A stretch of DNA of 64,000 nucleotides from Opitutaceae bacterium (GTDB lineage: Bacteria; Verrucomicrobiota; Verrucomicrobiia; Opitutales; Opitutaceae). The notes below the pieces were generated by a model that was not told where the DNA came from, searched no databases, and saw nothing but the letters and a program-made list of their open reading frames with translations. Positions 57,034 through 64,000 of the stretch are shown piece by piece. Location of the stretch: NCBI GenBank assembly GCA_016715765.1, contig JADJZJ010000002.1:136018-200017 (forward strand). Reading direction: 5' to 3'. Made by a program: the position numbers and the translations under genes. Numbering within the stretch: position 1 is the stretch's first letter; each line of letters opens with the position of its first letter.

Positions 57034-57125
57034 GGGAAGTTTAAGGGGTAAGTTGAAGTTTAAGAGGTGCGAGGGCGGTCAGTTGTAGCGGAAACTTAAT
57101 CTGCAACCTTCCACTCCAACTGGCC
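57034..57125. repeat. AAGTTTAAG short-word array within the ABC operon
   Basis: GGGAAGTTTAAGGGGTAAGT then TGAAGTTTAAGAGG (57037-57070), with complementary words later (AAACTTAATCTGCAACCTTC). It fills most of the spacer between the ATPase stop and the permease start, so it would interrupt the transcript's leader. Confidence 0.6.
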
Positions 57126-57134
57126 GAAGCCCCA

Positions 57135-58052
57135 TCATTCCCGCAGCGTCCTTCCGGTCAGGTGCAGGAACAGCGCCTCGAGGGTGGGGCGCTGGCTGGT
57201 GAAGAGGCGCGGGGGCAGGCCGAGTTTTTCGGTGTGGGCGAAGAAGTCGGACAGCCGGTAGCCGGTGGCGGGGCGGAAGCGGTGCGTCTGCTCGGACGTG
57301 GCCAGGGTGCCGGAGCCGGCGAGCAGGGGCAGCAGCGGGGCGGTGGCGGCCGTCTCCGGGAACGTGATCTCGTCCTCGAAGGGCAGTTGCAGGAGCAGTT
57401 CGTCGAGCGTGCCGAGGGCATGGAGCCGGCCGTGGTCAATGATGCCGATGCGCGAGCACAACCGGGTGGCCTCCTCCATGTAGTGGGTGGAATAGATGAT
57501 GGTGAGGCCCTCGCGGTTGAGCGACTCGAGGTATTCGAAGATGGCGTTGCGCGACTGCGGATCGACGCCGACGGTGGGCTCGTCGCAGAGGAGAAGTTTC
57601 GGCCGGTGGAGCAGGGCCGCGACGAGGTTGAGCCGGCGCTGCATGCCGCCGGAGTAGTTCTTCACCGGCTCACGCCGGCGGTCGTTGAGTTGCACAGCCG
57701 TGAGCGCGGCGTCGATGCGCTCGCGCAGCACGGTGCCGCGCAGGCCGTAGAGTGAACCGAAGATGCGCAGGTTCTGGTCGGCGCTGAGCTCGGGATAGAG
57801 CGCGACGTGCTGCGGCACCAGGCCGAGGCCGAGACGGGCTTGGGCGCTGGCGGCGGAGAGCGGCTGGCCGTCCAGGGTGAGGGTGCCGGCGTCGGGCGCG
57901 CGCAGGCCGGCGACGAGTGACATCAGGGTGGATTTGCCGGCGCCATTGGGCCCGAGGAGGCCGAAGAATTCACCGCGGGCGATGTCGAGCGAGACGCCGT
58001 CGAGGGCGGTGAGGGAACCGTAGCGCTTGGTAACCGCTTGGAGTGAGAGCAT
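57135..58052 (-). CDS. ABC transporter ATP-binding protein
   Basis: 305 residues from ATG 58052 (MLSLQAVTKRYGSLTALDGV). Walker A is GPNGAGKST (about 35-43), the signature YSGGMQRRLNLVAALLH, Walker B LLLCDEPTVGVDP and the switch YSTHYMEEA. The C-terminal extension with ALFLHLTGRTLRE is typical of DrrA/CcmA-type exporter ATPases. It follows the regulator gene by 4 bases and precedes the permease across a repeat-filled spacer. Confidence 0.92.
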   Translation of the reverse strand: MLSLQAVTKRYGSLTALDGVSLDIARGEFFGLLGPNGAGKSTLMSLVAGLRAPDAGTLTLDGQPLSAASAQARLGLGLVPQHVALYPELSADQNLRIFGSLYGLRGTVLRERIDAALTAVQLNDRRREPVKNYSGGMQRRLNLVAALLHRPKLLLCDEPTVGVDPQSRNAIFEYLESLNREGLTIIYSTHYMEEATRLCSRIGIIDHGRLHALGTLDELLLQLPFEDEITFPETAATAPLLPLLAGSGTLATSEQTHRFRPATGYRLSDFFAHTEKLGLPPRLFTSQRPTLEALFLHLTGRTLRE

Positions 58053-58056
58053 GGGG

Positions 58057-58353
58057 TCAGGGGGTGGACTTGAGGATGGACTGGAGGGCGGCGACATGGC
58101 CGGTGAAAGCATGCCGGCCCTTGGGCGTGGCGCTCAGGAAGGTCTTCGGCCGGCGGGCGACAAAGGTCTTTTCCACCACCAGGTAGCCGGCCTCCTCCAA
58201 GGTGAGGAGATGCGAGCCGAGGTTGCCGTCGGTCAGGCCGAGCTTGTCCTTGAGGAAGGTGAAGTCGACCTGGGCGCGCGGTTTCAGGTTGCAGAGCGCC
58301 GCCATGATCTGGAGGCGGACCGGCTGGTGGATGATGGCATCGAGGTCGGGCAT
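58057..58353 (-). CDS. winged-helix transcriptional regulator (HTH_27 type)
   Basis: 98 residues with the MarR/ArsR-like fold of the PF13601 type: LDAIIHQPVRLQIMAALCN, then DFTFLKDKLGLTDGNLGSHLLTLEEAGYL, given here as LGLTDGNLGSHLLTLEE (recognition helix, about 38-54), and the wing VEKTFVARRPKTFLSATPKGRHAF. Such regulators usually repress their own exporter operon. A 19-base palindrome just before the operon's first gene is the probable operator. It lies 7 bases after the membrane gene and 4 before the ATPase gene. Confidence 0.88.
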   Translation of the reverse strand: MPDLDAIIHQPVRLQIMAALCNLKPRAQVDFTFLKDKLGLTDGNLGSHLLTLEEAGYLVVEKTFVARRPKTFLSATPKGRHAFTGHVAALQSILKSTP

Positions 58354-58360
58354 GGCCGGG

Positions 58361-58924
58361 TCAGCGCCAGAAATAGCGGACGTAGCAGCCGCCGAGGATC
58401 AGGGCCCCGCCGCCAAAGACCGCGACCCAGATCCAGAAGACCGGCAGGAAGAAAAAGAAACCGATGAGCAGCAGCGCCGCGAGGACGAGGCCCATCCAGA
58501 AGAGGTAGGAGTCGAACCAGATGCCCGCGACGGCGTAGATCTGGGCCACCATCAGGCTGATGTAGACAAACAGCTTCTCGCTGCCGCGCGCCGGTTGCAG
58601 GACCAGCAGCCAGATCACGCCAAACCCGAGCAGGGTGCCCAGCACGCCGAGGAAGCGCCAGTCGGTGGCGATGCGCACCTGGCGCCGCTGGAGCAGCCCG
58701 ATGGCGCCGGAGGCGACACCGCCGCCGAGACACAGCAGGGGAAAATAGCGCTGGATGGCGGCCGGCCCGCCGCAGTGGGCGCTGAGCGCCATGAGCGCCC
58801 AGACGACGCCCCACAGCCAGAGGTAATAGTGTCCGTTGTGCGCGCGGAAGGCCTGGCGCAGCGCGGCCTGGCTCCGGGCGACCGCCGCCAGGGCCGCGGT
58901 CGCTTCGTCCTTGGTGGGGTTCAT
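58361..58924 (-). CDS. membrane protein of exporter operon, unknown function
   Basis: 187 residues with five membrane helices. A hydrophilic N-terminus (about 30 residues) leads into YYLWLWGVVWALMALSAHC, followed by further helices near 60-78, 92-109, 124-142 and 146-180. No domain recognised. Its position as first gene of the operon (membrane protein, regulator, ATPase, permease) suggests it senses or modulates the transporter. It starts 8 bases downstream of a palindromic operator. Confidence 0.7.
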   Translation of the reverse strand: MNPTKDEATAALAAVARSQAALRQAFRAHNGHYYLWLWGVVWALMALSAHCGGPAAIQRYFPLLCLGGGVASGAIGLLQRRQVRIATDWRFLGVLGTLLGFGVIWLLVLQPARGSEKLFVYISLMVAQIYAVAGIWFDSYLFWMGLVLAALLLIGFFFFLPVFWIWVAVFGGGALILGGCYVRYFWR

Positions 58925-58931
58925 GGCAGAC

Positions 58932-58950
58932 TACTCTGCAACGCAGAGTA
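58932..58950. promoter_or_regulatory. perfect palindrome, probable operator of the ABC-2 operon
   Basis: TACTCTGC-AAC-GCAGAGTA, a perfect 8-bp inverted repeat with a 3-base spacer. It ends 8 bases upstream of the ATG of the first gene of the operon, so a bound repressor would block initiation. The adjacent HTH_27 gene is the natural candidate protein. The site could also affect the SGNH gene on the other strand. Confidence 0.6.
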
Positions 58951-58997
58951 ATCTGTCAATTTATTTTTGCCGTGATTTTGACGGCGCGCACCGTACG

Positions 58998-59666
58998 GTG
59001 GCCCTCGTGAAGACCCCCGTGATCGCCGATCCCGCCACCTATCTTGCGGAATTTTCGCGGCTGGCCCGCGTGGACTGGCCGGAGAACCGGACCCTGCATG
59101 TGGTCTGCCACGGCCACAGCGTGCCTTCCGGCTATTTCATGACGCCGGAGATCCGGACCATGGAATCCTATCCGCACCTGCTGCACGTGGCGCTGGCCCG
59201 GCGATTTCCGCATGCGGTGATCAATGTCATCGTGACCGCCATCGGCGGTGAAACCTCCGTGCAGGGCGCGGGGCGCTTTGCGGCCGATGTGCTGCCACAC
59301 CGGCCCGACGTCATCACCATTGACTATGCCCTCAACGACCGGGGCGACGGCCTGGAGGCGGCGCGCCGGGCGTGGACGGTCATGATCAGGCAGGCGAAAC
59401 TGGCCAGGGTCCCGGTGCTGCTGCTGACGCCGACCCCGGACCAGGCGGCGTCGCTGTCCGACCCGGCCGATTCCCTGGTGCAGCATGCCGCCCAGGTGCG
59501 CGCGCTGGCGGCGGAGCACGGCGTGGGCCTGGTGGACAGCTTTGCGGTGTTCCGGCGCCGGGTGGAAAAGGGGACGAAACTCGCCACCCTGATGTCATCG
59601 GGCAACCACCCGAATCTCGCCGGCCACAAGCTGGTGGCGGCGGAGTTGATGAAGTGGTTTCGGTGA
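58998..59666 (+). CDS. SGNH/GDSL-family hydrolase
   Basis: 222 residues from a GTG at 58998. A GTG at 59007 (opening KTPVIADPATYLAEF after the start) is also possible; the ATG at 58923 would add a low-GC, uncoding-like leader. Catalytic blocks of SGNH hydrolases are present: block I VVCHGHSVPSGY with the serine, block II TAIGGETS with the glycine, block III DYALNDRG with the asparagine, and block V SSGNHPNLAGH with the histidine. The usual Asp-x-x-His appears as Asn-His-Pro-Asn. Probably an esterase acting on acetylated sugars or lipids. No signal peptide. Confidence 0.78.
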   Translation: MALVKTPVIADPATYLAEFSRLARVDWPENRTLHVVCHGHSVPSGYFMTPEIRTMESYPHLLHVALARRFPHAVINVIVTAIGGETSVQGAGRFAADVLPHRPDVITIDYALNDRGDGLEAARRAWTVMIRQAKLARVPVLLLTPTPDQAASLSDPADSLVQHAAQVRALAAEHGVGLVDSFAVFRRRVEKGTKLATLMSSGNHPNLAGHKLVAAELMKWFR

Positions 59667-59678
59667 GGAGGCGGCGCC

Positions 59679-59781
59679 GTAGGTCAGCGCGCTAGCGCGC
59701 GCCCAATCCGCGCCCGCGAGCGGTCTGGCCTGCCCTCGCTGCGCAAATGCGCTCAGAATGACAAGCCGTGAAACCGCAATC
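59679..59781. repeat. palindromic spacer between convergent genes
   Basis: GTAG at 59679 followed by a perfect 14-bp palindrome GCGCGCTAGCGCGC (59687-59700), then GC-rich sequence. At 59743 begins the partial element CTGCGCAAATGCGCTCAGAA-TGACAAG, related to that at 55486. No gene. Confidence 0.65.
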
Positions 59782-60795
59782 CTACTCCTTCAACAGCGCC
59801 TCCGCGGCGCTGCGCACGCGCGGCCAGTGCACATCCGGAATGGCTGCGCCGAGATGCTGCACGGTTTCGCAACCGAGCAGGGACCCGATGGCGCCGGCCG
59901 CCGGCAGCGAGGCGCCGCGCAGGTGGCCGTAGAGAAAACCCGCGGCCCATGAATCGCCGGCCCCGGTGGTGTCCACGACGCGTTCGGCGCGGATGGGCGC
60001 TATCCGGTGCAGCGCATCCTGGTGCGCGATCCACGCGCCGTCCTTGCCCATTTTCACCGCGGCGATGCCGCCGAAGCGGGCGATTTCGCGGGCGAAGTTG
60101 GCGTAGTCGTCGCGGCGCTGGAACAGCGCGCCGGCCTCGTCCTCGTTGGCAAAGACGACGTCCACGCCCTCGCGGAGCTGGGCGTAGATCCAGTCGCGGG
60201 CGACGTTGACGACCTCGAAGGACGCGAGGTCGATGCTGAGGGTGCAACCGGCGGCCCGGGCGGTGCGCACAACCTTGTCGGCGAGGGCGGGGTTGAAGAG
60301 CAGGTAACCCTCGATGTGGGCGTGCCGGGCGCCGGCGAAATCGGCCGCGGTGATCTCGTCCGGATGCAGGGTCATGGCGGCGCCGAGGTGGGTGCGCAGC
60401 GTGCGCTGGCCGTCGGGCGTCACCAGCGAGAGGCAGCGGCCGTTGGGCAGCGTGGCGCGCTTGAAGCGGGAGCCGTCCCCGCCGGCCGCGATGAAATTGC
60501 CGAGGTAGGCCTCGGCGGTGGCGTCGCCGCCGATCTTGCCCAGGTAGGTCGTGCGCAGGCCGAGCCGCGCGGCGCCCAGCGTGGCGTTGGCCGCGGAGCC
60601 GCCGGGCATCATCGCGATCTGGCCGCCGGCCTTGTTGACGAGCGCGGCGATGTCGTCGTGATCCACCAGGATCATGCCGCCCTTGTCGCCGGCGACATGC
60701 AGGCGGAGAAAATTGTCATCAACGTGCGCGAGCAGGTCCATGATCGGATTGCCGACACCGATGAGTTCGAACGTGGGAGCGGGGGATTGGTCCAT
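59782..60795 (-). CDS. PfkB-family carbohydrate or nucleoside kinase (adenosine-kinase-like)
   Basis: 337 residues. PfkB signature 1 is GGSAANATLGAARLGLRTTYLGKIGGD, given here as GGSAANATLGAARLG. Signature 2 is DTTGAGDSWAAGFLYG, with the catalytic Asp in GAGD. The N-terminal ELIGVGNPIMDLLAHVDD resembles adenosine kinase and some sugar kinases. The substrate (adenosine or ribose-like sugar) cannot be fixed from sequence. Convergent with the SGNH gene, 36 bases after the DUF6941-like gene on the same strand. Confidence 0.88.
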   Translation of the reverse strand: MDQSPAPTFELIGVGNPIMDLLAHVDDNFLRLHVAGDKGGMILVDHDDIAALVNKAGGQIAMMPGGSAANATLGAARLGLRTTYLGKIGGDATAEAYLGNFIAAGGDGSRFKRATLPNGRCLSLVTPDGQRTLRTHLGAAMTLHPDEITAADFAGARHAHIEGYLLFNPALADKVVRTARAAGCTLSIDLASFEVVNVARDWIYAQLREGVDVVFANEDEAGALFQRRDDYANFAREIARFGGIAAVKMGKDGAWIAHQDALHRIAPIRAERVVDTTGAGDSWAAGFLYGHLRGASLPAAGAIGSLLGCETVQHLGAAIPDVHWPRVRSAAEALLKE

Positions 60796-60831
60796 GAATT
60801 TTGCGGAAGTGACGGTCCGGTTGGGGCGGGT

Positions 60832-61215
60832 TCAGGACGTGACGGCGAGGCTCGTGGCGAGGATGGGCTCGTCGTCCACCTCGATCGTGATCGAGTAGTC
60901 GCCGGCCGCCGGGAAGGAGAGGTTGCGGATCTCGTTGATGAGATTGATGCGCTGGAGGGGGCCGGGTGATTCGAAGGTCCTTTCGAGCAGCAGCTGCATC
61001 TGGGTGGGATCGACCCCGAGGAGGATGCGGATCTTGTGCGGACCGGCCGCGCAGTCGGTGAGGGTCATGAACCAGATCATGAACGGGTGCGTGACGGGAA
61101 AGCGGTGCGCGCGGATGTTGGAGAACACGCCGAGGATGGTGTGCTTGCCGGTCGCGGGATCCAGGTGGACGCCGTCGCAGGTGAGCCAGGCGAGCAGTTG
61201 GGGCTTCGAGTGCAT
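60832..61215 (-). CDS. small conserved protein (DUF6941-like)
   Basis: 127 residues with no signal peptide. The N-terminal LACDGVH-like motif here is WLTCDGVHLDPATGKHTILG, followed by FSNIRAHRFPVTHPFMIWFMTLTD, and the C-terminal beta-rich INEIRNLSFPAAGDYSITIEVDDE. I recognise the CDG-x-x-[VL]-D-P-x-T-G-K...GxF-x-x-I pattern of a conserved bacterial family of unknown function, and name DUF6941 from memory only. Adjacent to the PfkB gene. Confidence 0.6.
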   Translation of the reverse strand: MHSKPQLLAWLTCDGVHLDPATGKHTILGVFSNIRAHRFPVTHPFMIWFMTLTDCAAGPHKIRILLGVDPTQMQLLLERTFESPGPLQRINLINEIRNLSFPAAGDYSITIEVDDEPILATSLAVTS

Positions 61216-61294
61216 GGGGGCAGTGGGGCGGGGCTCGCCGGGCGGGGCAAATCATTTTGCTTGGAGCGGGCTGCCGCGACCGGCTTAACGGGGC

Positions 61295-61486
61295 ATGGAA
61301 ATGCTGCCCGTGATGCTGGACTCGCTCGCCGCCTACCCCGCGTGGCTGGTGGTGGCCTGCGTGGCCGTCGTGCTGGCCGTGGGTCTCTGGGCGCTCGTCA
61401 AGGTGGTGAAATGGATGATTTATGCGCTGCTGGCGCTGGTGCTCGTCGGCGGCCTGGGAATGGTGGTCTGGCTGCTGGTGCAATAA
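61295..61486 (+). CDS. small membrane protein
   Basis: 63 residues, two adjoining hydrophobic segments (residues 16-33 and 40-62) separated by ALVKVVKW. Almost the whole sequence is membrane. ATG 61295; a second in-frame Met follows two codons later. Coding status rests on clean G/C-ending codons and its fit between convergent-free spacers; no family is known. Downstream are about 310 bases of repeats before creB. Confidence 0.5.
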   Translation: MEMLPVMLDSLAAYPAWLVVACVAVVLAVGLWALVKVVKWMIYALLALVLVGGLGMVVWLLVQ

Positions 61487-61515
61487 AAAGGGTGGAGGAA
61501 GTGGGCCAAACCGGT

Positions 61516-61592
61516 GGGAACGCTAATCTGCGCTAATCATCGCTAATTGGGCACAAGGCGTTCGGACTGCGGATTCAGAGATCAGCGTTCCC
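61516..61592. repeat. CGCTAATC word array with inverted end
   Basis: GGGAACGCTAATCTGCGCTA then ATCATCGCTAATTGG. The complement of its start (GATCAGCGTTCCC) is at 61580-61592. Same words as at 20878 and 22388. Confidence 0.7.
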
Positions 61593-61599
61593 TCGTTTC

Positions 61600-61686
61600 G
61601 TAGTGCCGGACTTTAGCCGGCACTGGCGTGCGGACAGGCGCACGGCGAATGAGGCGGGAGCAACGCCGGCTGAAGCCCGGCGCTAC
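61600..61686. repeat. compound GTAG element upstream of creB
   Basis: GTAGTGCCGGACTTTAGCCG, spacer GCGTGCGGACAGGCGCACGG, then GCGAATGAGGCGGGAGCAAC, then palindrome GCCGGCTGAAGCCCGGCGC-TAC. Nearly the same as 63914-64000, so a ~86-base element brackets the creBC operon. The remaining 61687-61800 holds only the creB leader (purine-rich AGAAAGAGAAAG stretch); no repressor site was recognised. Confidence 0.88.
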
Positions 61687-61800
61687 CGACCTCCAATCCG
61701 GGAGAAAGGGAAAGATTAAGAAGAAAGAGAAAGATTCGGTCATACCCCGGCCATACCCCGCGGCTTGCCTCCGGCTGACGCACCCGGCAGAAAGCTGCGG

Positions 61801-62496
61801 ATGCCCGACACCCGCCCGACGATTCTGGTCGTGGAAGACGAGCCGCCCATTGCGGAGACCATCACCTATGCGCTGAAGACCGAGGGCTTTGCGCCGCTCT
61901 GGAGAACCACGGGCCGCGAGGCGCTCGCGACGTTGGCGCAGCAACCGGTCGCGCTCGTCGTGCTGGACATCGGCCTGCCGGACATGAGCGGGTTCGACGT
62001 CTGCCGCGAGCTGCGGCGGCTGAGTGCGGTGCCGGTCATTTTCCTCACGGCGCGCAGCGCCGAGGTGGACCGCATCGTGGGCCTCGAGCTCGGCGCGGAC
62101 GATTACCTCGCCAAGCCGTTCAGTCCGCGGGAACTGACCGCGCGGGTGCGGGCGGTCCTGCGCCGCACCGGCACCGGGCCGGTCGCGGCCGCCCCGGCGT
62201 CCGACGGCGTGTGGCGGCATGATGCGGCGCGCTGCCGGATCAGCTACCGCGGCCAGGTGCTGGAACTGGCCCGCAACGAGTACCGTCTGCTCGCCGTGCT
62301 GGTGGCGGCCCCCGGCCGGGTGTTCAGCCGCGACCAGCTCATGACCGCGGCGTGGGACGATCCCGGGGCGGCGTTGGACCGGACCGTGGACGCCCACATC
62401 AAGCTGCTCCGCGCCAAGCTGCGAGAGATCGCCCCCGCGGCCGACCCGATCGTGACGCATCGCGGGCTGGGCTACGCCCTGCGGGAGGAAACGTGA
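61801..62496 (+). CDS. creB: CreB-type response regulator (OmpR family)
   Basis: 231 residues from ATG 61801. Receiver domain: acidic pair VVEDEPPI, phospho-acceptor Asp56 in VVLDIGLPDMSGFDV, and Lys106 in DDYLAKPFSPRELTARVR. The winged helix has NEYRLLAVLVAAPGRVFSRDQLM and DRTVDAHIKLLRAKL, ending GLGYALREET. The close match to the CreB type (LTARSAEVDRIVGLELGADDY, given as LTARSAEVDRIVGLELG) separates it from PhoB. CreBC responds to carbon source and to cell-wall damage in enterobacteria. Translation of creC is coupled by overlap. Confidence 0.92.
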   Translation: MPDTRPTILVVEDEPPIAETITYALKTEGFAPLWRTTGREALATLAQQPVALVVLDIGLPDMSGFDVCRELRRLSAVPVIFLTARSAEVDRIVGLELGADDYLAKPFSPRELTARVRAVLRRTGTGPVAAAPASDGVWRHDAARCRISYRGQVLELARNEYRLLAVLVAAPGRVFSRDQLMTAAWDDPGAALDRTVDAHIKLLRAKLREIAPAADPIVTHRGLGYALREET

Positions 62497-63917
62497 GCCT
62501 GCGTCTCCGGCTTCTGCTCGTGCTGCTGGCGATCTACTGCGCCGGCGGGTACTTCATCGCGCGCTGGACGCTGGACCAGATCCGGCCGCGCTACCTCGAG
62601 TCCATGGAGGAGTCGCTGGTGGATGTCGCGGTGGTGCTTGCCTCGCAGCTGGAGCAAAGCACGACGGCGGCCGGCCCGGGGGTGGAGGGGCTCCGCGCCG
62701 CATTTGCGGGCGCGCAGCGCCGGGAATTCGAGGCCCGGATATTCTCGCTGCACAAGACCGCCATTGACCTGCGGGTCTATGTCACCGACGCGCAGGGCCG
62801 GGTGCTGTTTGATTCGACCGGCCGGAACGAGGGCCGGGATTTTTCCCGCTGGAACGACGTCGCCCGCACGCTGCGGGGTGCGTACGGCGCCCGGTCCACG
62901 CGCGACGTGGACGACGACGATGAGACGCAGGTGCTCTATGTCGCCGCCCCGGTCCGCCATGAAGGCCGCATCTGCGGGGTGGTGACCGCCGGCAAGCCGA
63001 CCCGCGGCATCAACACCCTCGTGGCGGCGGCGAAGCGGCGCATCGTGATCGGCGCGGTCGGCGGCGGCATTGCGCTCCTGCTCGTGCTGCTGCTCGTGGC
63101 CGCGTGGGTGATCGCGCCGCTCGAACAGCTCACCGCCTACGCCCGCGCGGTGCGCGACGGCCGGCCGGTGGCGGCGCCGCCGCTCCCGGGCCGGACTTTG
63201 CGCGACCTGGGCACGGCGTTCGAGGAGATGCGAGACGCACTGGAGGGGCGGCAGCATGCGGAGCGCTACACGCAGGCCATGGCCCATGGGGTGAAGGCGC
63301 CGCTGGCGGCGATCCGCGGCGCGGCCGAACTGATGGGTGAGGACATGCCGGCGGAGGAGCGCGCCCGGTTTCTCGGCAACATCCGCGGCGAGGCCGCGCG
63401 CATCCAGCAGATCATCGAACGGCTGCTGGAACTGTCCTCGCTCGAGGCGCGCAAGGCCCTGGGCCGGACCGAGCGCATTCCAGGCACGGAACTCGCACAG
63501 GCGGCGGCGACGGTGATGCAGCCGGCATTCGCCGCCCGCCGGGTCCGGCTGGTGGTCGAGGCGGGCGAGGGCACGCTGGCCGGCGAGCGCGTGCTGCTGC
63601 GCGAGGCGCTCGTCAACCTGCTGCAGAACGCCCTGGATTTTTCCCCGGTTGACAGCGAGGTGGCCCTGACCGTGCGCAGCGCCCAGGGCCGCGTGGTGTT
63701 CACCGTGGCGGATCGCGGACCCGGCGTGCCGGATTACGCGCTGCCGCAGGTGTTCGACCGTTTTTATTCGCTGCCGCGGCCCGAGACGGGGCGAAAGAGC
63801 ACCGGGCTGGGTCTGGCACTGGTGCGGGAAATCGCTCATCTGCACGGCGGAGACGTGGCGCTGGCGAATCGCGAAGGCGGCGGCGCCGTGGCGACGCTGT
63901 CGGTGCCGATCGAGTAG
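62493..63917 (+). CDS. creC: CreC-type sensor histidine kinase
   Basis: 474 residues from the GTG at 62493, overlapping the creB stop (GTGA). Two membrane helices (residues 5-27 and 184-208) bracket a periplasmic sensor of about 155 residues opening IARWTLDQIRPRYLESMEES, typical of CreC. HAMP-like linker, then the H-box AMAHGVKAPLAAIRGAAELM with His265. In most kinases the next residue is Glu (HE-x-x-P), whereas this has Gly. The ATPase has NLLQNALDFSP and GRKSTGLGLALVREI. The stop codon TAG lies within a GTAG palindrome. creD, if present, would be beyond the edge. Confidence 0.9.
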   Translation: MSLRLRLLLVLLAIYCAGGYFIARWTLDQIRPRYLESMEESLVDVAVVLASQLEQSTTAAGPGVEGLRAAFAGAQRREFEARIFSLHKTAIDLRVYVTDAQGRVLFDSTGRNEGRDFSRWNDVARTLRGAYGARSTRDVDDDDETQVLYVAAPVRHEGRICGVVTAGKPTRGINTLVAAAKRRIVIGAVGGGIALLLVLLLVAAWVIAPLEQLTAYARAVRDGRPVAAPPLPGRTLRDLGTAFEEMRDALEGRQHAERYTQAMAHGVKAPLAAIRGAAELMGEDMPAEERARFLGNIRGEAARIQQIIERLLELSSLEARKALGRTERIPGTELAQAAATVMQPAFAARRVRLVVEAGEGTLAGERVLLREALVNLLQNALDFSPVDSEVALTVRSAQGRVVFTVADRGPGVPDYALPQVFDRFYSLPRPETGRKSTGLGLALVREIAHLHGGDVALANREGGGAVATLSVPIE

Positions 63918-64000
63918 TGCCGGACTTCAGCCGGCACTGGCGCACGGGCAAATGTAACGCGAATGAGGCGTGAGCAGCGCCGGCTGAAGCTCGGCGCTAC
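63914..64000. repeat. compound GTAG element overlapping the creC stop (continues to window edge)
   Basis: GTAGTGCCGGACTTCAGCCG begins at 63914, so its TAG is the creC stop. It continues GGCACTGGCGCACGGGC, then GCGAATGAGGCGTGAGCAGC and GCCGGCTGAAGCTCGGCGC-TAC. Same compound structure as 61600-61686. Confidence 0.88.

Noticed and set aside
1..64000. prophage, integrase or attachment site
   Set aside because: No phage structural, integrase or tRNA-adjacent duplication was found.

Overview
The window is GC-rich bacterial chromosome, with most codons ending in G or C. Gene content suggests a verrucomicrobium, most likely of the Opitutaceae: a NfeD/NfeD/FloA operon, a Gld-type ABC exporter followed by a DUF4340 and an AsmA-like protein, a UROD-family protein, a BNR sialidase beside a sulfatase homologue, a CreBC-type two-component system, and many lineage-restricted membrane proteins. 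This placement is inferred from gene families and repeat style; no rRNA gene or tRNA was recognised.

Layout. 0-4.6 kb: truncated LysR regulator with an OxyR-like site, ECF sigma / anti-sigma-like / PDZ operon, DUF4199 and AIM24-family genes. 4.6-9.7 kb: phosphodiesterase-Smr-TatA operon, AraC regulator divergent from a PhyH dioxygenase, Rieske protein, aldose epimerase. 9.8-21.2 kb: NfeD-NfeD-FloA operon, RodZ-like protein, ftsK, then manA-unknown-grpE-dnaJ. 21.2-21.9 kb: anomalous homopolymer-rich stretch that looks like an assembly defect. 21.9-30.7 kb: AraC, purN, heptose adenylyltransferase, a xylFGH operon interrupted by a four-helix-bundle gene and with a frameshifted xylH, cobalamin adenosyltransferase, def. 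30.8-40.6 kb: two coupled unknown membrane/coiled-coil proteins, sialidase, an apparently catalytically dead sulfatase homologue, and a 1.3k-residue hybrid histidine kinase. 40.7-49.8 kb (minus strand): birA, ABC ATPase, permease, GldG-like, DUF4340 and a frameshifted AsmA-like gene. 49.9-64 kb: UROD-family gene, trpB, proA, a self-contained ABC-2 exporter operon with its own regulator and a palindromic operator, SGNH hydrolase, PfkB kinase, creBC.

The most striking feature is not a gene. The spacers, above all those between convergent genes, are packed with repeats of two styles. One is short palindromes carrying GTAG/CTAC at one end, as in REP sequences mobilised by RAYT transposases; at least eight unrelated stem sequences occur and no RAYT gene is in the window. 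The other is arrays of degenerate 7-10-base words (for example CCAACNTT, AATGACC, ATAACC, GGATNACGC, GAGAAC, GGCTGAAAGACTGAA), often arranged as two antiparallel arms. Several arrays start exactly at, or supply, the stop codon of the neighbouring gene (xylG, the four-helix-bundle gene, two genes at 50-51.5 kb, an ABC ATPase, a small membrane protein); creC stops inside a GTAG palindrome.

Two frameshifts (xylH and the AsmA-like gene) and the homopolymer tract may be real decay or sequence error; reads would decide. All functions are assigned from motifs and family knowledge; nothing was searched.
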